From contig NZ_FMHZ01000002.1 of assembly GCF_900090315.1 (NCBI RefSeq), positions 6,914,501-6,978,500 of the forward strand: 64,000 nucleotides of DNA, in the 5' to 3' direction. The notes under the pieces are model-generated. The model had not been told where the DNA came from. It saw nothing but the letters and a program-made list of their open reading frames with translations, and searched no databases. This document shows, one piece after another, positions 8,201 through 15,988 of this stretch (within the stretch, counting starts at the first letter, position 1; every line of letters starts with the position of its first letter). This DNA is from Micromonospora citrea (GTDB taxonomy: Bacteria > Actinomycetota > Actinomycetes > Mycobacteriales > Micromonosporaceae). Both the position numbers and the translations under genes were made by a program.

Positions 8201-9045
8201 CACCAGCCGGTACGCCGGTGGAGGGGGACGCGACGGTGGGCGAGACGACCGGCACCCGAGGACCACGCCCCGGCCAGCCGGGGCCGGGGCGGGTGCTCGT
8301 GGTGATCCCGACCTACAACGAGGCCGACAACGTGGCACGGATCGTGGCGCGGGTGCGCCGCGCCGCCCCGGCGGTGGAGATCCTCGTCGCCGACGACAAC
8401 AGCCCCGACGGCACCGGCGCGGTCGCCGACGCCCTGGCCGCCGCCGACCCACGGGTGCACGTGCTGCACCGCGAGGGCAAGCAGGGGCTCGGCGCGGCCT
8501 ACCTGGCCGGGTTCGCGTGGGCCCGCGAGCGCGGCTTCGACGCCGTGGTGGAGATGGACGCCGACGGCTCGCACGCCCCGGAGGACCTGCCCACGCTGCT
8601 GGCGGCCGCCCGCGACGCCGACGTGGTGATCGGCTCCCGGTGGACGCGCGGCGCGCGGCTGGTGAACTGGCCGCTGCGGCGGCTGCTGCTGTCGCGCTGC
8701 GGCAACCTGTACGCGCGGCTGGCGCTGGGCATGCCGGTCTCCGACGCCACCGGCGGCTACCGGGTGTACCGGCTGTCTGCCCTCGACGAGATCGACCTGG
8801 CGTCGGTGTGCTCGCAGGGGTACTCGTTCCAGGTGGAGCTGTCGCGGCTGGCGCACCGGGCCGGGGCGCGCATCGTCGAGGTGCCGATCACGTTCGCCGA
8901 GCGGGAACGCGGCAGCAGCAAGATGAGCCCGCTGATCATCGCCGAGGCGCTGTGGCGGATCACCGCGTGGGGCCTGCAGGACCGGCGTACGGCGGTGCGG
9001 CGCGGCCTGCACGGCACCCCCACCGGTCAGGTGCGGTGGCCCTGA
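8197..9045 (+). CDS. ppm1: Polyprenol monophosphomannose synthase
   Basis: GT2-family glycosyltransferase that moves mannose from GDP-mannose to polyprenyl phosphate, giving the donor for lipoglycans and protein O-mannosylation. Motifs: VVIPTYNEADNV, VADDNSPDGTG, EMDADGSHAPEDL (metal-binding DxD) and a closing GSSKMSPLI. It lacks C-terminal membrane helices, as does the mycobacterial catalytic domain. The N-terminal 30 residues are Pro/Gly-rich and may not all be translated; GTG at 8236 is an alternative start. Coupled to lnt by a 4-bp overlap. Confidence 0.92.
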   Translation: MTPAGTPVEGDATVGETTGTRGPRPGQPGPGRVLVVIPTYNEADNVARIVARVRRAAPAVEILVADDNSPDGTGAVADALAAADPRVHVLHREGKQGLGAAYLAGFAWARERGFDAVVEMDADGSHAPEDLPTLLAAARDADVVIGSRWTRGARLVNWPLRRLLLSRCGNLYARLALGMPVSDATGGYRVYRLSALDEIDLASVCSQGYSFQVELSRLAHRAGARIVEVPITFAERERGSSKMSPLIIAEALWRITAWGLQDRRTAVRRGLHGTPTGQVRWP

Positions 9046-9119
9046 GCCCGGGCGTGTCATGCTGGACGGAACGCCTGCGCGGACCGACCGCAGGCGTCGC
9101 GGATGGCGGATGAGGTGAG

Positions 9120-9644
9120 ATGCGCCGAGGACTGAGGTACGTTCCGCTGGGCCTGCTGCTGGCGGTGCTGCTGGAGCTGGCGGTGTTCGTCGCGGTGGGC
9201 CGGGCGATCGGGTTCGGCTCGGCGCTGCTGGTGGTGTTCGCGGCGTCGCTGCTCGGGCTGGTGCTGCTGCGCCGGGAGGGGATGCGTGCCTGGCGGGGAT
9301 TCCGGGCCGCCGCCGAGGCCGGTCAACCGCCGGGACGGCAGGTCACCGACGGGCTCGTCGGGCTGGTGGGCGCACTGCTGCTGGCGACCCCGGGCCTGGT
9401 GAGCGGCCTGGTGGGGCTGTTGCTGCTGGTGCCGCCGGTGCGCGGGCTGGCCCGCGCCGGCGTGCGGCGTGCCGCGGAGCGGCGGGTGTCGTCGATGGTC
9501 GCCGGTGACCTGTTCGGGCCCCGCCGGGTGCGGGTGCGCCGGGGCGCGCCGCAGCCCGCGCCGCGTCCGACGGCCGAGCCGCCGATCGTGGTCGACGGGG
9601 GCCGGGCCATCGAGGGCGAGATCGTCGAGCCCGGCCGCAACTGA
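9120..9644 (+). CDS. fxsA: FxsA-family membrane protein
   Basis: A 174-residue protein with three or four hydrophobic segments in its first 110 residues and the FxsA core (FGSALLVVFAASLLGLVLLRREG, LLATPGLVSGLVGLLLLVPPVRG). FxsA was named for suppressing F-plasmid exclusion of phage T7; its role in actinobacteria is unknown. The polar tail is Pro/Arg-rich. It lies in the same neighbourhood as ppm1 and rbpA in mycobacteria, which supports the assignment. GAGGTGAG precedes the ATG. Confidence 0.85.
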   Translation: MRRGLRYVPLGLLLAVLLELAVFVAVGRAIGFGSALLVVFAASLLGLVLLRREGMRAWRGFRAAAEAGQPPGRQVTDGLVGLVGALLLATPGLVSGLVGLLLLVPPVRGLARAGVRRAAERRVSSMVAGDLFGPRRVRVRRGAPQPAPRPTAEPPIVVDGGRAIEGEIVEPGRN

Positions 9645-9802
9645 CCCGCCTCGGCAGCGGCCGGCGGGCCCGCAAAGGCCCTGCCGACCCCGAGGCGACA
9701 GCGGGGCGGGACCGGAGCCGGACAGCGGGCCGGGTGACCCGAGACTCACCCGGCGTCCGAGACCACCCGGCAGGGCGCCGAAACCGATCAACCGGGACAC
9801 GA

Positions 9803-9835
9803 CGGCGCCCCGGGAGCGTGGCTCCCGGGGCGCCG
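9803..9835. terminator. Bidirectional hairpin between fxsA and rbpA
   Basis: A perfect 15-bp stem (9803-9817 with 9821-9835, loop GTG) sits between the convergent fxsA and rbpA genes. There is no T-tract, which is common for actinomycete terminators. It can serve both strands. Confidence 0.6.
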
Positions 9836-9850
9836 TGACGTCCGTGCGGG

Positions 9851-10192
9851 TCAGGCGCGACCGCGGCGGGTGCGGACCTCCTGCAGCCGCTCGGCCAGGA
9901 TGTCCTCCAGCTCGGCGATCGAACGCCGCTCCAGCAGCATGTCCCAGTGGGTACGCGGCGGCTTGGCCTTCTTCTGCTCCGGCTCGCTGCCGTCGACCAG
10001 CCGGGCGACGCTGCCGTCGAACTTGCACTCCCAGGTCGTGGGGACCTCGGCGTCGACGGCGAACGGCACCTCGAACTGGTGACCCTTTGCGCAGAGGTAC
10101 TCGCGGGTCTGGCGCGGCGCGAGCTCCGTGTTGCGGTCGGATTCGTAGCTGACCGCGCCCAGCCGGCTTCCGCGCAGCATACGCTCGCCCAT
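9851..10192 (-). CDS. rbpA: RNA polymerase-binding protein RbpA
   Basis: A 113-residue actinobacterial activator that binds group-1/2 sigma factors and RNA polymerase and stabilises the open complex. The family core is clear: RGSRLGAVSYE, REYLCAKGHQFEVPFA and VPTTWECKFDG in the central barrel, then the sigma-interaction region KPPRTHWDMLLERRSI with the closing helix. ATG at 10192 is chosen; a second ATG four codons later is possible. The promoter space carries a sigma-R-like signature, in line with RbpA belonging to the SigR regulon in Streptomyces. Confidence 0.96.
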   Translation of the reverse strand: MGERMLRGSRLGAVSYESDRNTELAPRQTREYLCAKGHQFEVPFAVDAEVPTTWECKFDGSVARLVDGSEPEQKKAKPPRTHWDMLLERRSIAELEDILAERLQEVRTRRGRA

Positions 10193-10232
10193 ATCGACTT
10201 CCCCTCGTTCGTGGTGCTGGTCTTCTCTGTGT

Positions 10233-10259
10233 AACGGTCCGTTCCCGCCGGGCCATTCC
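10233..10259 (-). promoter_or_regulatory. Sigma-R-type promoter for rbpA
   Basis: On the minus strand GGAAT (10259-10255) is followed after 19 nt by GTT (10235-10233). The sigma-R consensus is GGAAT, 18-19 nt, GTT. The spacing to the rbpA ATG (about 40 nt) is sensible. Confidence 0.65.
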
Positions 10260-10414
10260 CACCCGGAGCGCTGACGCGCCGCCGGGCAGGCCCGCACAAG
10301 GGTAGCCGGCCATGCCAGCCGCCCGGCGGGGTCGTCCCCGGGGCCGGGTCGGTTGGGTGGAGTGTTTCCGCTGCCAACGGGGATGTTAACCGTCCCGAGC
10401 AAGCGGAGGTCGCG

Positions 10415-11896
10415 ATGGTCGGTGACGCGCCGGTGGAGTCCCGGCCGCCCTCCGGGCGGACGTTCCTCGGTCACCCGCGGGCCCTGTCCACCCTCTTCCT
10501 CACCGAGATGTGGGAACGGTTCAGCTTCTACGGCATGAGGGCGATCCTGGTGCTGTACCTGACCGCGTCGCTGGCCGACGACGGGCAGGCGATGAGCGAG
10601 GCCAGCGCCAGCGCCGTCTACGGCACGTACAACGCCATGGTCTACCTGATGGCGCTGCCCGGCGGCTGGGTCGCCGACCGGCTCATCGGCGCGCGGCGCA
10701 GCGTGCTGTGGGGCGGGGTGGTCATCGCCGCCGGGCACTACGTGATGGCGATCCCCACCCGGTGGAGCGTCTTCGCGGGCATGGCGCTGATCGTGCTCGG
10801 CACCGGCCTGCTCAAGCCCAACATCTCCACGATGGTCGGCGACCTCTACGACCGCGACTCCCCGCGCCGCGACGCCGGCTTCTCGATCTTCTACATGGGC
10901 ATCAACCTCGGCGCGTTCATCGCGCCGCTGATCACCGGCTACCTCGGCGAGAAGGTCAACTGGCACCTCGGCTTCGGGGCCGCCGCGATCGGCATGACCC
11001 TCGGCGTGCTGCAGTACGTGCTGGGCCGGCGCAACCTCGGCGACGCCGGCGCACGCCCCGCCGACCCGCTGCTCGGCGCCGACCGCCGGCGCGCGCTGAC
11101 GCGCGTCGGCGCGGTCACCGCCCTGGTCGTCGTCGCGGTCGCCGTCCTCGCCGTGGCCGGGGCGTTCACCGTCGACACCGTGGTCAACCTGCTCACCGTC
11201 GCCACCGTGCTGATCACCGTCGGCTACTTCGTGCGGATCATGGTGGACCGGGAGCTCAGCGCCACCGAACGCAGCCGGATGAAGGCGTACGTGTGGCTGT
11301 TCGTCTTCGCCGCCTCGTTCTGGCTGATCTACGACCAGGCGGGGTCGGTGCTGAACATCTTCGCCGCCGACAACACCGACCGCGACGTCGCCGGGTTCAC
11401 CTTCCCCGCCTCGTGGCTGCAGTCGGTCAACCCGATCCTGATCATCATCGGGGCGCCGCTGTTCGCGCTGCTCTGGCTGCGGCTGGGCCACCGGGTCTCC
11501 ACCCCGACGAAGTTCGCCGTCGGGCTGGTGCTCAACGGCCTGTCGTTCGTGCTGATGGCCGCCGCCGCACAGGCCGCCGTCGGCGGCGACCTGGTCTCGC
11601 CGTGGTGGCTCGTCGCCGTGTACGCCATCCAGGTGGCCGGCGAGCTGTCGCTGAGCCCCGTCGGGCTGTCGGCCACCACCAAGCTGGCGCCGGTGAAGTA
11701 CGCGAGCCAGATGATGGGGCTGTGGTTCCTCGCCACCGCCGTCGGCGACGCGGTCGGCGGGCAGGTGGCCCGGCTGGCCGACACCTGGCCCGAGCCGACG
11801 TACTTCCTGACCTTCGGGGTCGCCTCGGTGGCCCTCGGCCTCGGCGCGGTGATGTTCGCCCGACAGATCCGGGGCCTGATGGCCGGCATCCACTGA
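10415..11896 (+). CDS. POT/PTR2-family proton-coupled oligopeptide transporter
   Basis: A 493-residue integral membrane transporter importing di- and tripeptides with protons. The diagnostic ExxERFxFYG motif is at the first helix (EMWERFSFYGMR), followed by PGGWVADRLIGARR and FSIFYMGINLGAFIAPLITGY, a strong PTR2 signature. Twelve or more hydrophobic segments are visible. AGCGGAGG lies before the ATG. It is monocistronic, divergent from rbpA and convergent with a PPOX gene. Confidence 0.92.
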   Translation: MVGDAPVESRPPSGRTFLGHPRALSTLFLTEMWERFSFYGMRAILVLYLTASLADDGQAMSEASASAVYGTYNAMVYLMALPGGWVADRLIGARRSVLWGGVVIAAGHYVMAIPTRWSVFAGMALIVLGTGLLKPNISTMVGDLYDRDSPRRDAGFSIFYMGINLGAFIAPLITGYLGEKVNWHLGFGAAAIGMTLGVLQYVLGRRNLGDAGARPADPLLGADRRRALTRVGAVTALVVVAVAVLAVAGAFTVDTVVNLLTVATVLITVGYFVRIMVDRELSATERSRMKAYVWLFVFAASFWLIYDQAGSVLNIFAADNTDRDVAGFTFPASWLQSVNPILIIIGAPLFALLWLRLGHRVSTPTKFAVGLVLNGLSFVLMAAAAQAAVGGDLVSPWWLVAVYAIQVAGELSLSPVGLSATTKLAPVKYASQMMGLWFLATAVGDAVGGQVARLADTWPEPTYFLTFGVASVALGLGAVMFARQIRGLMAGIH

Positions 11897-11976
11897 TCCG
11901 GCGACCCGTTCGTCGGCACCAGCTGCGCCAGCACTCGGCGGCACCCGCGACCGGCGCGCCGGCGCCCGGGCCGGGC

Positions 11977-12573
11977 TCAGGCCGGCGGGGTCGGCGGCAG
12001 CGGCAGCGGCAGGCCCGGCAGTCCGTCGATGCTGCGGGCGACGTGCTCCTTGCCGGCGAAGTAGTCGCTCAGCGACGCGTCGTCCTCCCGGGCGAACCGC
12101 CTGGCGTGCAGGTCGCGGTCGGCGTCGTAGGTCATGAACGGCACCGCGTAGCCGCAGGTGTCGCGGATCAGCTCGGCGCGCACCACGATGATCGCCCGCA
12201 GGCCGTGGACGCTGGTGTCGACGTCGGGGAAGTGGCCGGCCAGCTCGCCCCAGCGGGGGTCGTCGCGGAACACCGGCTCGCCGCGCCCGTGCACCCGGAC
12301 GATGTTCGGCGGCCCCTGGAACGCGCACCACATCAGCGTGATCCGCCCGTTCTCCCGCAGATGCGCGATTGTCTCGGCGTTGCTGCCCGCGAAGTCCAGG
12401 TAGGCCACCGTGTGCGCGTCGAGCACCGCCCAGGAGCCGCGCAGCCCCTTGGGGGACAGGTTGACGGTGCCGTCGCCGGACAGCGGTGCGGTGGCGGTGA
12501 AGAACAGCGGCTGCTCCTCGATGAACGTCCGCAGCCGGCCCTCGATGCGTTCGTGTGTCTTTCCCACCCGCAC
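11977..12573 (-). CDS. PPOX-family flavin/F420-binding protein
   Basis: A 198-residue split-barrel protein of the pyridoxamine-phosphate-oxidase-like group that includes general stress FMN-binding proteins. Features: PLFFTATAPLSGDGTVNLSPKG, VAYLDFAGSNAETIAHLRENGRITLMWC and PPNIVRVHGRGEPV. A Pro/Leu-rich tail closes it. GTG at 12573 and GTG at 12567 are both possible starts. Function beyond a flavin-dependent reductase is not readable; it is unrelated in context to its neighbours. Confidence 0.82.
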   Translation of the reverse strand: MRVGKTHERIEGRLRTFIEEQPLFFTATAPLSGDGTVNLSPKGLRGSWAVLDAHTVAYLDFAGSNAETIAHLRENGRITLMWCAFQGPPNIVRVHGRGEPVFRDDPRWGELAGHFPDVDTSVHGLRAIIVVRAELIRDTCGYAVPFMTYDADRDLHARRFAREDDASLSDYFAGKEHVARSIDGLPGLPLPLPPTPPA

Positions 12574-12653
12574 ATCATGGTCGCGCCCGGACGGTGTCCG
12601 CCGGTCCGCCGCCGGTGGCGGCGGACACCCGGGCGTCCGTCGGCCCGGCGGGT

Positions 12654-13790
12654 TCAGGCGGGCGGTGGGGTGTCGCGGGCGCCGAGGTGGGCCAGGGCGG
12701 CGGCGAGGTGGCTGACCTGCTCGGCCAGCTGGGCCACCCGCCGGTGGGCCTCGTCGCGGTCGGTCTCGGCGGCGCGCAGCCGTACCGTCAGCGTGTCGAG
12801 CCGGCCCTCGGCGGCGGTCGCGGCGTCCCGCGCGGCGGCCAGCTCCGCGCCCAGCGTGTCGTGCCGGCCGGCGAGCGCCGCCAGCTCCGCGCGGACGCGG
12901 TCGGCCTGCGCGGTCGCCTCCCGGCGGGCGGTCTCGGCCTGCTCGCGCGCCCTGGTCGCCTCGGCGGCCGCCGCACGGGCCGCGTCGGCCTCGGCGCGGG
13001 CCGTCTCGGCCTGCTCGCGGGCCCGGTCGGCCCGCTCGCGGGCGGCCTCCGCGTCGGCGTGCAGGCGCTGCGCCCGGTCCAGCGCCTCGGCGGCGGCGCG
13101 GGCCGCCCGGTCGGCGTCGGCGCGGGCGGTGTCCCGTTCGCCGGTCGCCTCGGCGGCACGGCGGCGCTCGGCGTCCAGCTCGACGCGCAGCCCACGCAGC
13201 TCGTGGCGGGCCGCGTCACGGTCCCGCTCGGCCTGCGTGCGCAGCGCCTCGGCGGCGCTGGCCTGCCGGCGGGCCTCGTCCCGGGCCGCCTCGGCCCGCT
13301 CGGCGTGCTCGCGGGCGGCGGTGGCCCGCTCGGCGGCCGCGCGCGCCTCGTCGCGGGCCGCGTCCCGCTCGGCGAACGCCGCCCGGGCCTCCTCGCGGGC
13401 CCGCGCGGCGGCCGCGGCGGCGTCCTCGGCGTCACGGCGGGCCTCGTCCCGCTCGGTCTGCGCCGCCGCCACCTGCGTCGCGGCGTCGGCGCGGGCCTGC
13501 GCCAGCTGGCGTTCCACCCCGACCGGGGACAGCTCGGCGTGCAGCGCCTCGGCGAGGGTCTGGGCGACCTGCTCCAGCCGGTCCACCGCCTCCCAGGTGC
13601 GGGCCACCTGCCCGGGCAGGCCGGGGGCGTTGCGGTGGCGCATCCGCGAGTTGCGGGAGGCCCGCTGGCAGGCGCCGTCGTTGTCGCGGCAGTAGCGGAA
13701 CGGCCGGCCCGCGCCGACGCGCTGCGGCACGTCGCGTCCGCAGTGGGCGCAGGGGCGGGTGTCGGCGGGGGAGGCGGGCTGGGCGTCCAT
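12654..13790 (-). CDS. Coiled-coil protein with N-terminal zinc-ribbon-like motif
   Basis: No recognised family. Residues 10-45 hold four cysteines spaced C-x2-C-x17-C-x6-C (PCAHCGRD, FRYCRDNDGACQ), a likely zinc site. Residues 60-370 are almost purely Ala/Arg/Glu heptads (AERDAARDEARAAAERATA and similar) with strong coiled-coil character and no membrane segment. The heptads are built from near-repeats of the codons for ARE/AEA, so the gene may change length by recombination. Related zinc-plus-coil proteins occur in actinomycetes, some linked to polar growth or chromosome organisation, but no role can be assigned. Confidence 0.75.
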   Translation of the reverse strand: MDAQPASPADTRPCAHCGRDVPQRVGAGRPFRYCRDNDGACQRASRNSRMRHRNAPGLPGQVARTWEAVDRLEQVAQTLAEALHAELSPVGVERQLAQARADAATQVAAAQTERDEARRDAEDAAAAAARAREEARAAFAERDAARDEARAAAERATAAREHAERAEAARDEARRQASAAEALRTQAERDRDAARHELRGLRVELDAERRRAAEATGERDTARADADRAARAAAEALDRAQRLHADAEAARERADRAREQAETARAEADAARAAAAEATRAREQAETARREATAQADRVRAELAALAGRHDTLGAELAAARDAATAAEGRLDTLTVRLRAAETDRDEAHRRVAQLAEQVSHLAAALAHLGARDTPPPA

Positions 13791-13859
13791 CGAGGGCGGA
13801 GTCTACTGCCGGGTCCAGCCGTCGCCGCCGCGCGCCCGCGCCGGCCGGACGGGGGCCGG

Positions 13860-15206
13860 TCAGCCGGCCGTGCGGGCCGTACGGTCCAGGGTGTAGCGGC
13901 GTTGCAGCAGCAGCGCGACGAGCATCGCCGCCGCGGGCAGCAGCCCGAAGCCCCAGCGGATCGCGGTCAGCGCACCGTCGGGCTGGGTGACGCCCTCGCC
14001 GGCGGTGGAGGCGACGAACCCACCCGCGGCCAGGCACAGCGAGTACGCCCACGGGCCCAGCGCCGCGCCGGTGGCCTCGGTGGCGGTCCAGACCCCGGTG
14101 TAGGTGCCGGCCGCGCCGCCGCCGGCGCGGATGACGTCGGGCACCATCGAGAACGGCAGCAGCTGCATGCCGGCGAACGCGACGCCGAGCACCGCCACGG
14201 CGGCCACCAGCACCGGCAGTCCCGCCGGGCGGCCCACGGCGAGGACCAGCGAGCCGGCCGCGAACGCGCCCTGGGCGCCCAGCAGCGCCCGCTGCTTGCC
14301 GACCCGCCGGGCGAGCACCAGCCACGCCGGCGTGACCAGCAGCGCCGGGGCGACGAACGCCGCCACCAGCACGGTGGTCAGCCCGGGGCGGCCCAGCTCG
14401 TACTCGGCGTAGTAGGGCACCCCGGCCAGGACCAGGTGGGTGGTGGTGGACATGGCCAGGTAGGCGGCGACCAGCCACCGGAACTGCCGGTCGCGCAGCG
14501 CCACGGCGAGCCCCCGCCAGCCGCCGCCGTGCGGGGCGGGCGCCGCGGCGGCGGCCCGGCGCAGCCGGGCGATGCCCGCCACCCCGACCAGCATCGCGGC
14601 CAGCATCCCCACGGCCAGCAGCACGCCCATCCGCTGGTAGCCGGCGCGGGTGGCGTCCTGCCCGCCGGCCAGCAGGGGCGCCAGCAGCCCGGAGGCGAGG
14701 ATGCCGAGGGTCAGCACCACCATCCGGAACGCCATCAGGCGGGTCCGCTCGTGGTAGCCGATCCGCAGGTCGGCGGGGGTGGCCAGGTAGGGAACCTGGT
14801 AGGCGGCGAAGAGCAGGTTGCCGGCCACGAACGCGACCGCCACCCACGCGGCGGCCGGCGCGCCGGTGAGCCCGCCGGGCACGGCGAACAGCGCGGCGAA
14901 GGCGAGCGGCAGGGCACAGCCGAGCAGCAGCAGCCGGCGCCGGTCACCCCGGCGGGACTGCTCGACGTCGCAGCGGTGCCCGACCCACGGGTGCAGCAGC
15001 ACGTCGGCGACCTTCGGCAGCAGCAGCGCCAGCCCGGCCAGCCAGGGAGCGACGGCCAGCACGTCGGTGAGAAAGTAGAGCAGCAGCAGGCCGGGGACCG
15101 TCACCCAGACGCCCATGCCGAGGGAACCGGCGGCGAAGCCGAGCAACGGCCCGCGGGGCAGGATGGTGGCGTCCGTGTCGGCCTGGTGCTGGTCGAGCCC
15201 GGTCAT
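13860..15206 (-). CDS. MFS transporter of the GPH (MelB-like) group
   Basis: A 448-residue transporter with about 12 hydrophobic segments. PKVADVLLHPWVGHRCD, PYLATPADLR and LRIGYHERTRLMAFRM match the glycoside-pentoside-hexuronide cation symporter signature regions. ATG at 15206 has AGGAAGG upstream and is preferred over the upstream start. The gene is divergent from tetR with an operator overlapping its promoter region, so it is probably induced together with the monooxygenase operon. The substrate is unknown; a lipid-like or aromatic compound handled by the oxidases is possible. Confidence 0.85.
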   Translation of the reverse strand: MTGLDQHQADTDATILPRGPLLGFAAGSLGMGVWVTVPGLLLLYFLTDVLAVAPWLAGLALLLPKVADVLLHPWVGHRCDVEQSRRGDRRRLLLLGCALPLAFAALFAVPGGLTGAPAAAWVAVAFVAGNLLFAAYQVPYLATPADLRIGYHERTRLMAFRMVVLTLGILASGLLAPLLAGGQDATRAGYQRMGVLLAVGMLAAMLVGVAGIARLRRAAAAAPAPHGGGWRGLAVALRDRQFRWLVAAYLAMSTTTHLVLAGVPYYAEYELGRPGLTTVLVAAFVAPALLVTPAWLVLARRVGKQRALLGAQGAFAAGSLVLAVGRPAGLPVLVAAVAVLGVAFAGMQLLPFSMVPDVIRAGGGAAGTYTGVWTATEATGAALGPWAYSLCLAAGGFVASTAGEGVTQPDGALTAIRWGFGLLPAAAMLVALLLQRRYTLDRTARTAG

Positions 15207-15237
15207 GGCGGCCTTCCTCTCCGGGCGCGCCGCCCGC

Positions 15238-15257
15238 AATCCAACGGATGCTGGATT
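15238..15257. promoter_or_regulatory. TetR operator 1
   Basis: AATCCAACG-ga-TGCTGGATT: the outer six bases of each arm (AATCCA/TGGATT) pair and the left arm equals that of operator 2. It lies between the divergent MFS and tetR genes, 12 nt before the tetR start, so binding would block both. Confidence 0.65.
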
Positions 15258-15268
15258 GTAGGGGCAGA

Positions 15269-15928
15269 ATGGCGGCCATGACCATGCCTCGCCGCCGACC
15301 CGGGCGGCCCCGCCGCGACGAGACCAGACCCACCCGGGAGGTGGTGCTCACCGCCGCGACCGCGCTGTTCGCCCGGCGTGGCTTCGACGCCGTCGGGCTG
15401 CGGGAGGTCGCGGCGGCGGCCGGCGTGGACGTCGCCACGGTCTCGCACCACACGGGTACGAAGGCGCAACTCTACGACGCCTGCTTCGCCCGGGTCTTCG
15501 CCGCCGAGCGGGAGGTGCTCCAGGTGGCGGCCGAGCGGGCGCGGCAGGCGCTGGACAGCGGGCCGGCGCAGGCCCGGCGCGCGCTGCACGACCTGGTGGA
15601 CGTGTTCGTGGACTTTCTGGAGGACCGGCCGGAGACCACCGCGTTGTGGCTGCGCCGCTGGCTGGAGCCGCAGCGGCACGCCGAGCTCGACGAGCGGTAC
15701 GCGGCCCCGCTGTACCGGCTCGTCGCCGACCTGCTCACCGCCGCCGCGGCGGCCGGCGCGCTGGTCGAGCCGACGCCGCACGTGACGGTGCGCAGCCTGG
15801 TGTGGGCGGTGCACGGGCACGTGGTGGCCCTGGCCGCCGGCGGGGGATCGCAGGCGCGCCAGCGGCGGGAGTTCCGCGCCTTCGTGCACCGCTTCCTCGA
15901 CGGGCTGTACGGGCCGGTGACGCCTTGA
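15269..15928 (+). CDS. TetR/AcrR-family transcriptional repressor
   Basis: A 219-residue regulator with a classical N-terminal helix-turn-helix (REVVLTAATALFARRGFDAV, then LREVAAAAGVDVATVSHHTGT) and a ligand-binding domain of the usual length. ATG at 15269 has AGGGG 5 nt upstream; in-frame ATGs at 15248 (inside the operator), 15278 and 15284 are alternatives. Two matching operators bracket the gene, so it should repress itself, the MFS gene to the left and the FMO-SDR operon to the right. Confidence 0.92.
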   Translation: MAAMTMPRRRPGRPRRDETRPTREVVLTAATALFARRGFDAVGLREVAAAAGVDVATVSHHTGTKAQLYDACFARVFAAEREVLQVAAERARQALDSGPAQARRALHDLVDVFVDFLEDRPETTALWLRRWLEPQRHAELDERYAAPLYRLVADLLTAAAAAGALVEPTPHVTVRSLVWAVHGHVVALAAGGGSQARQRREFRAFVHRFLDGLYGPVTP

Positions 15929-15951
15929 CGTGCCGCCCGCGCCGGTCCATT

Positions 15952-15969
15952 ATCCAACGCACGTTGGAT
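15952..15969. promoter_or_regulatory. TetR operator 2
   Basis: ATCCAACG-ca-CGTTGGAT is a perfect 8-bp inverted repeat with 2-nt centre, 19 nt before the monooxygenase start. It shares ATCCAACG with operator 1, which makes this the stronger site. Confidence 0.75.
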
Positions 15970-15988
15970 TAACGGGAAGGAGCCGGCG

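Noticed and set aside
9851..12331. A minus-strand open frame of 826 codons covering the POT transporter and rbpA
   Set aside because: Its C-terminal part is RbpA; the rest is antisense to the transporter and is low-complexity, as expected in high-GC DNA.
12555..15281. A 908-codon plus-strand frame opposite the coiled-coil and MFS genes
   Set aside because: Gly/Arg/Ala-rich shadow of two well-supported minus-strand genes; no domain.
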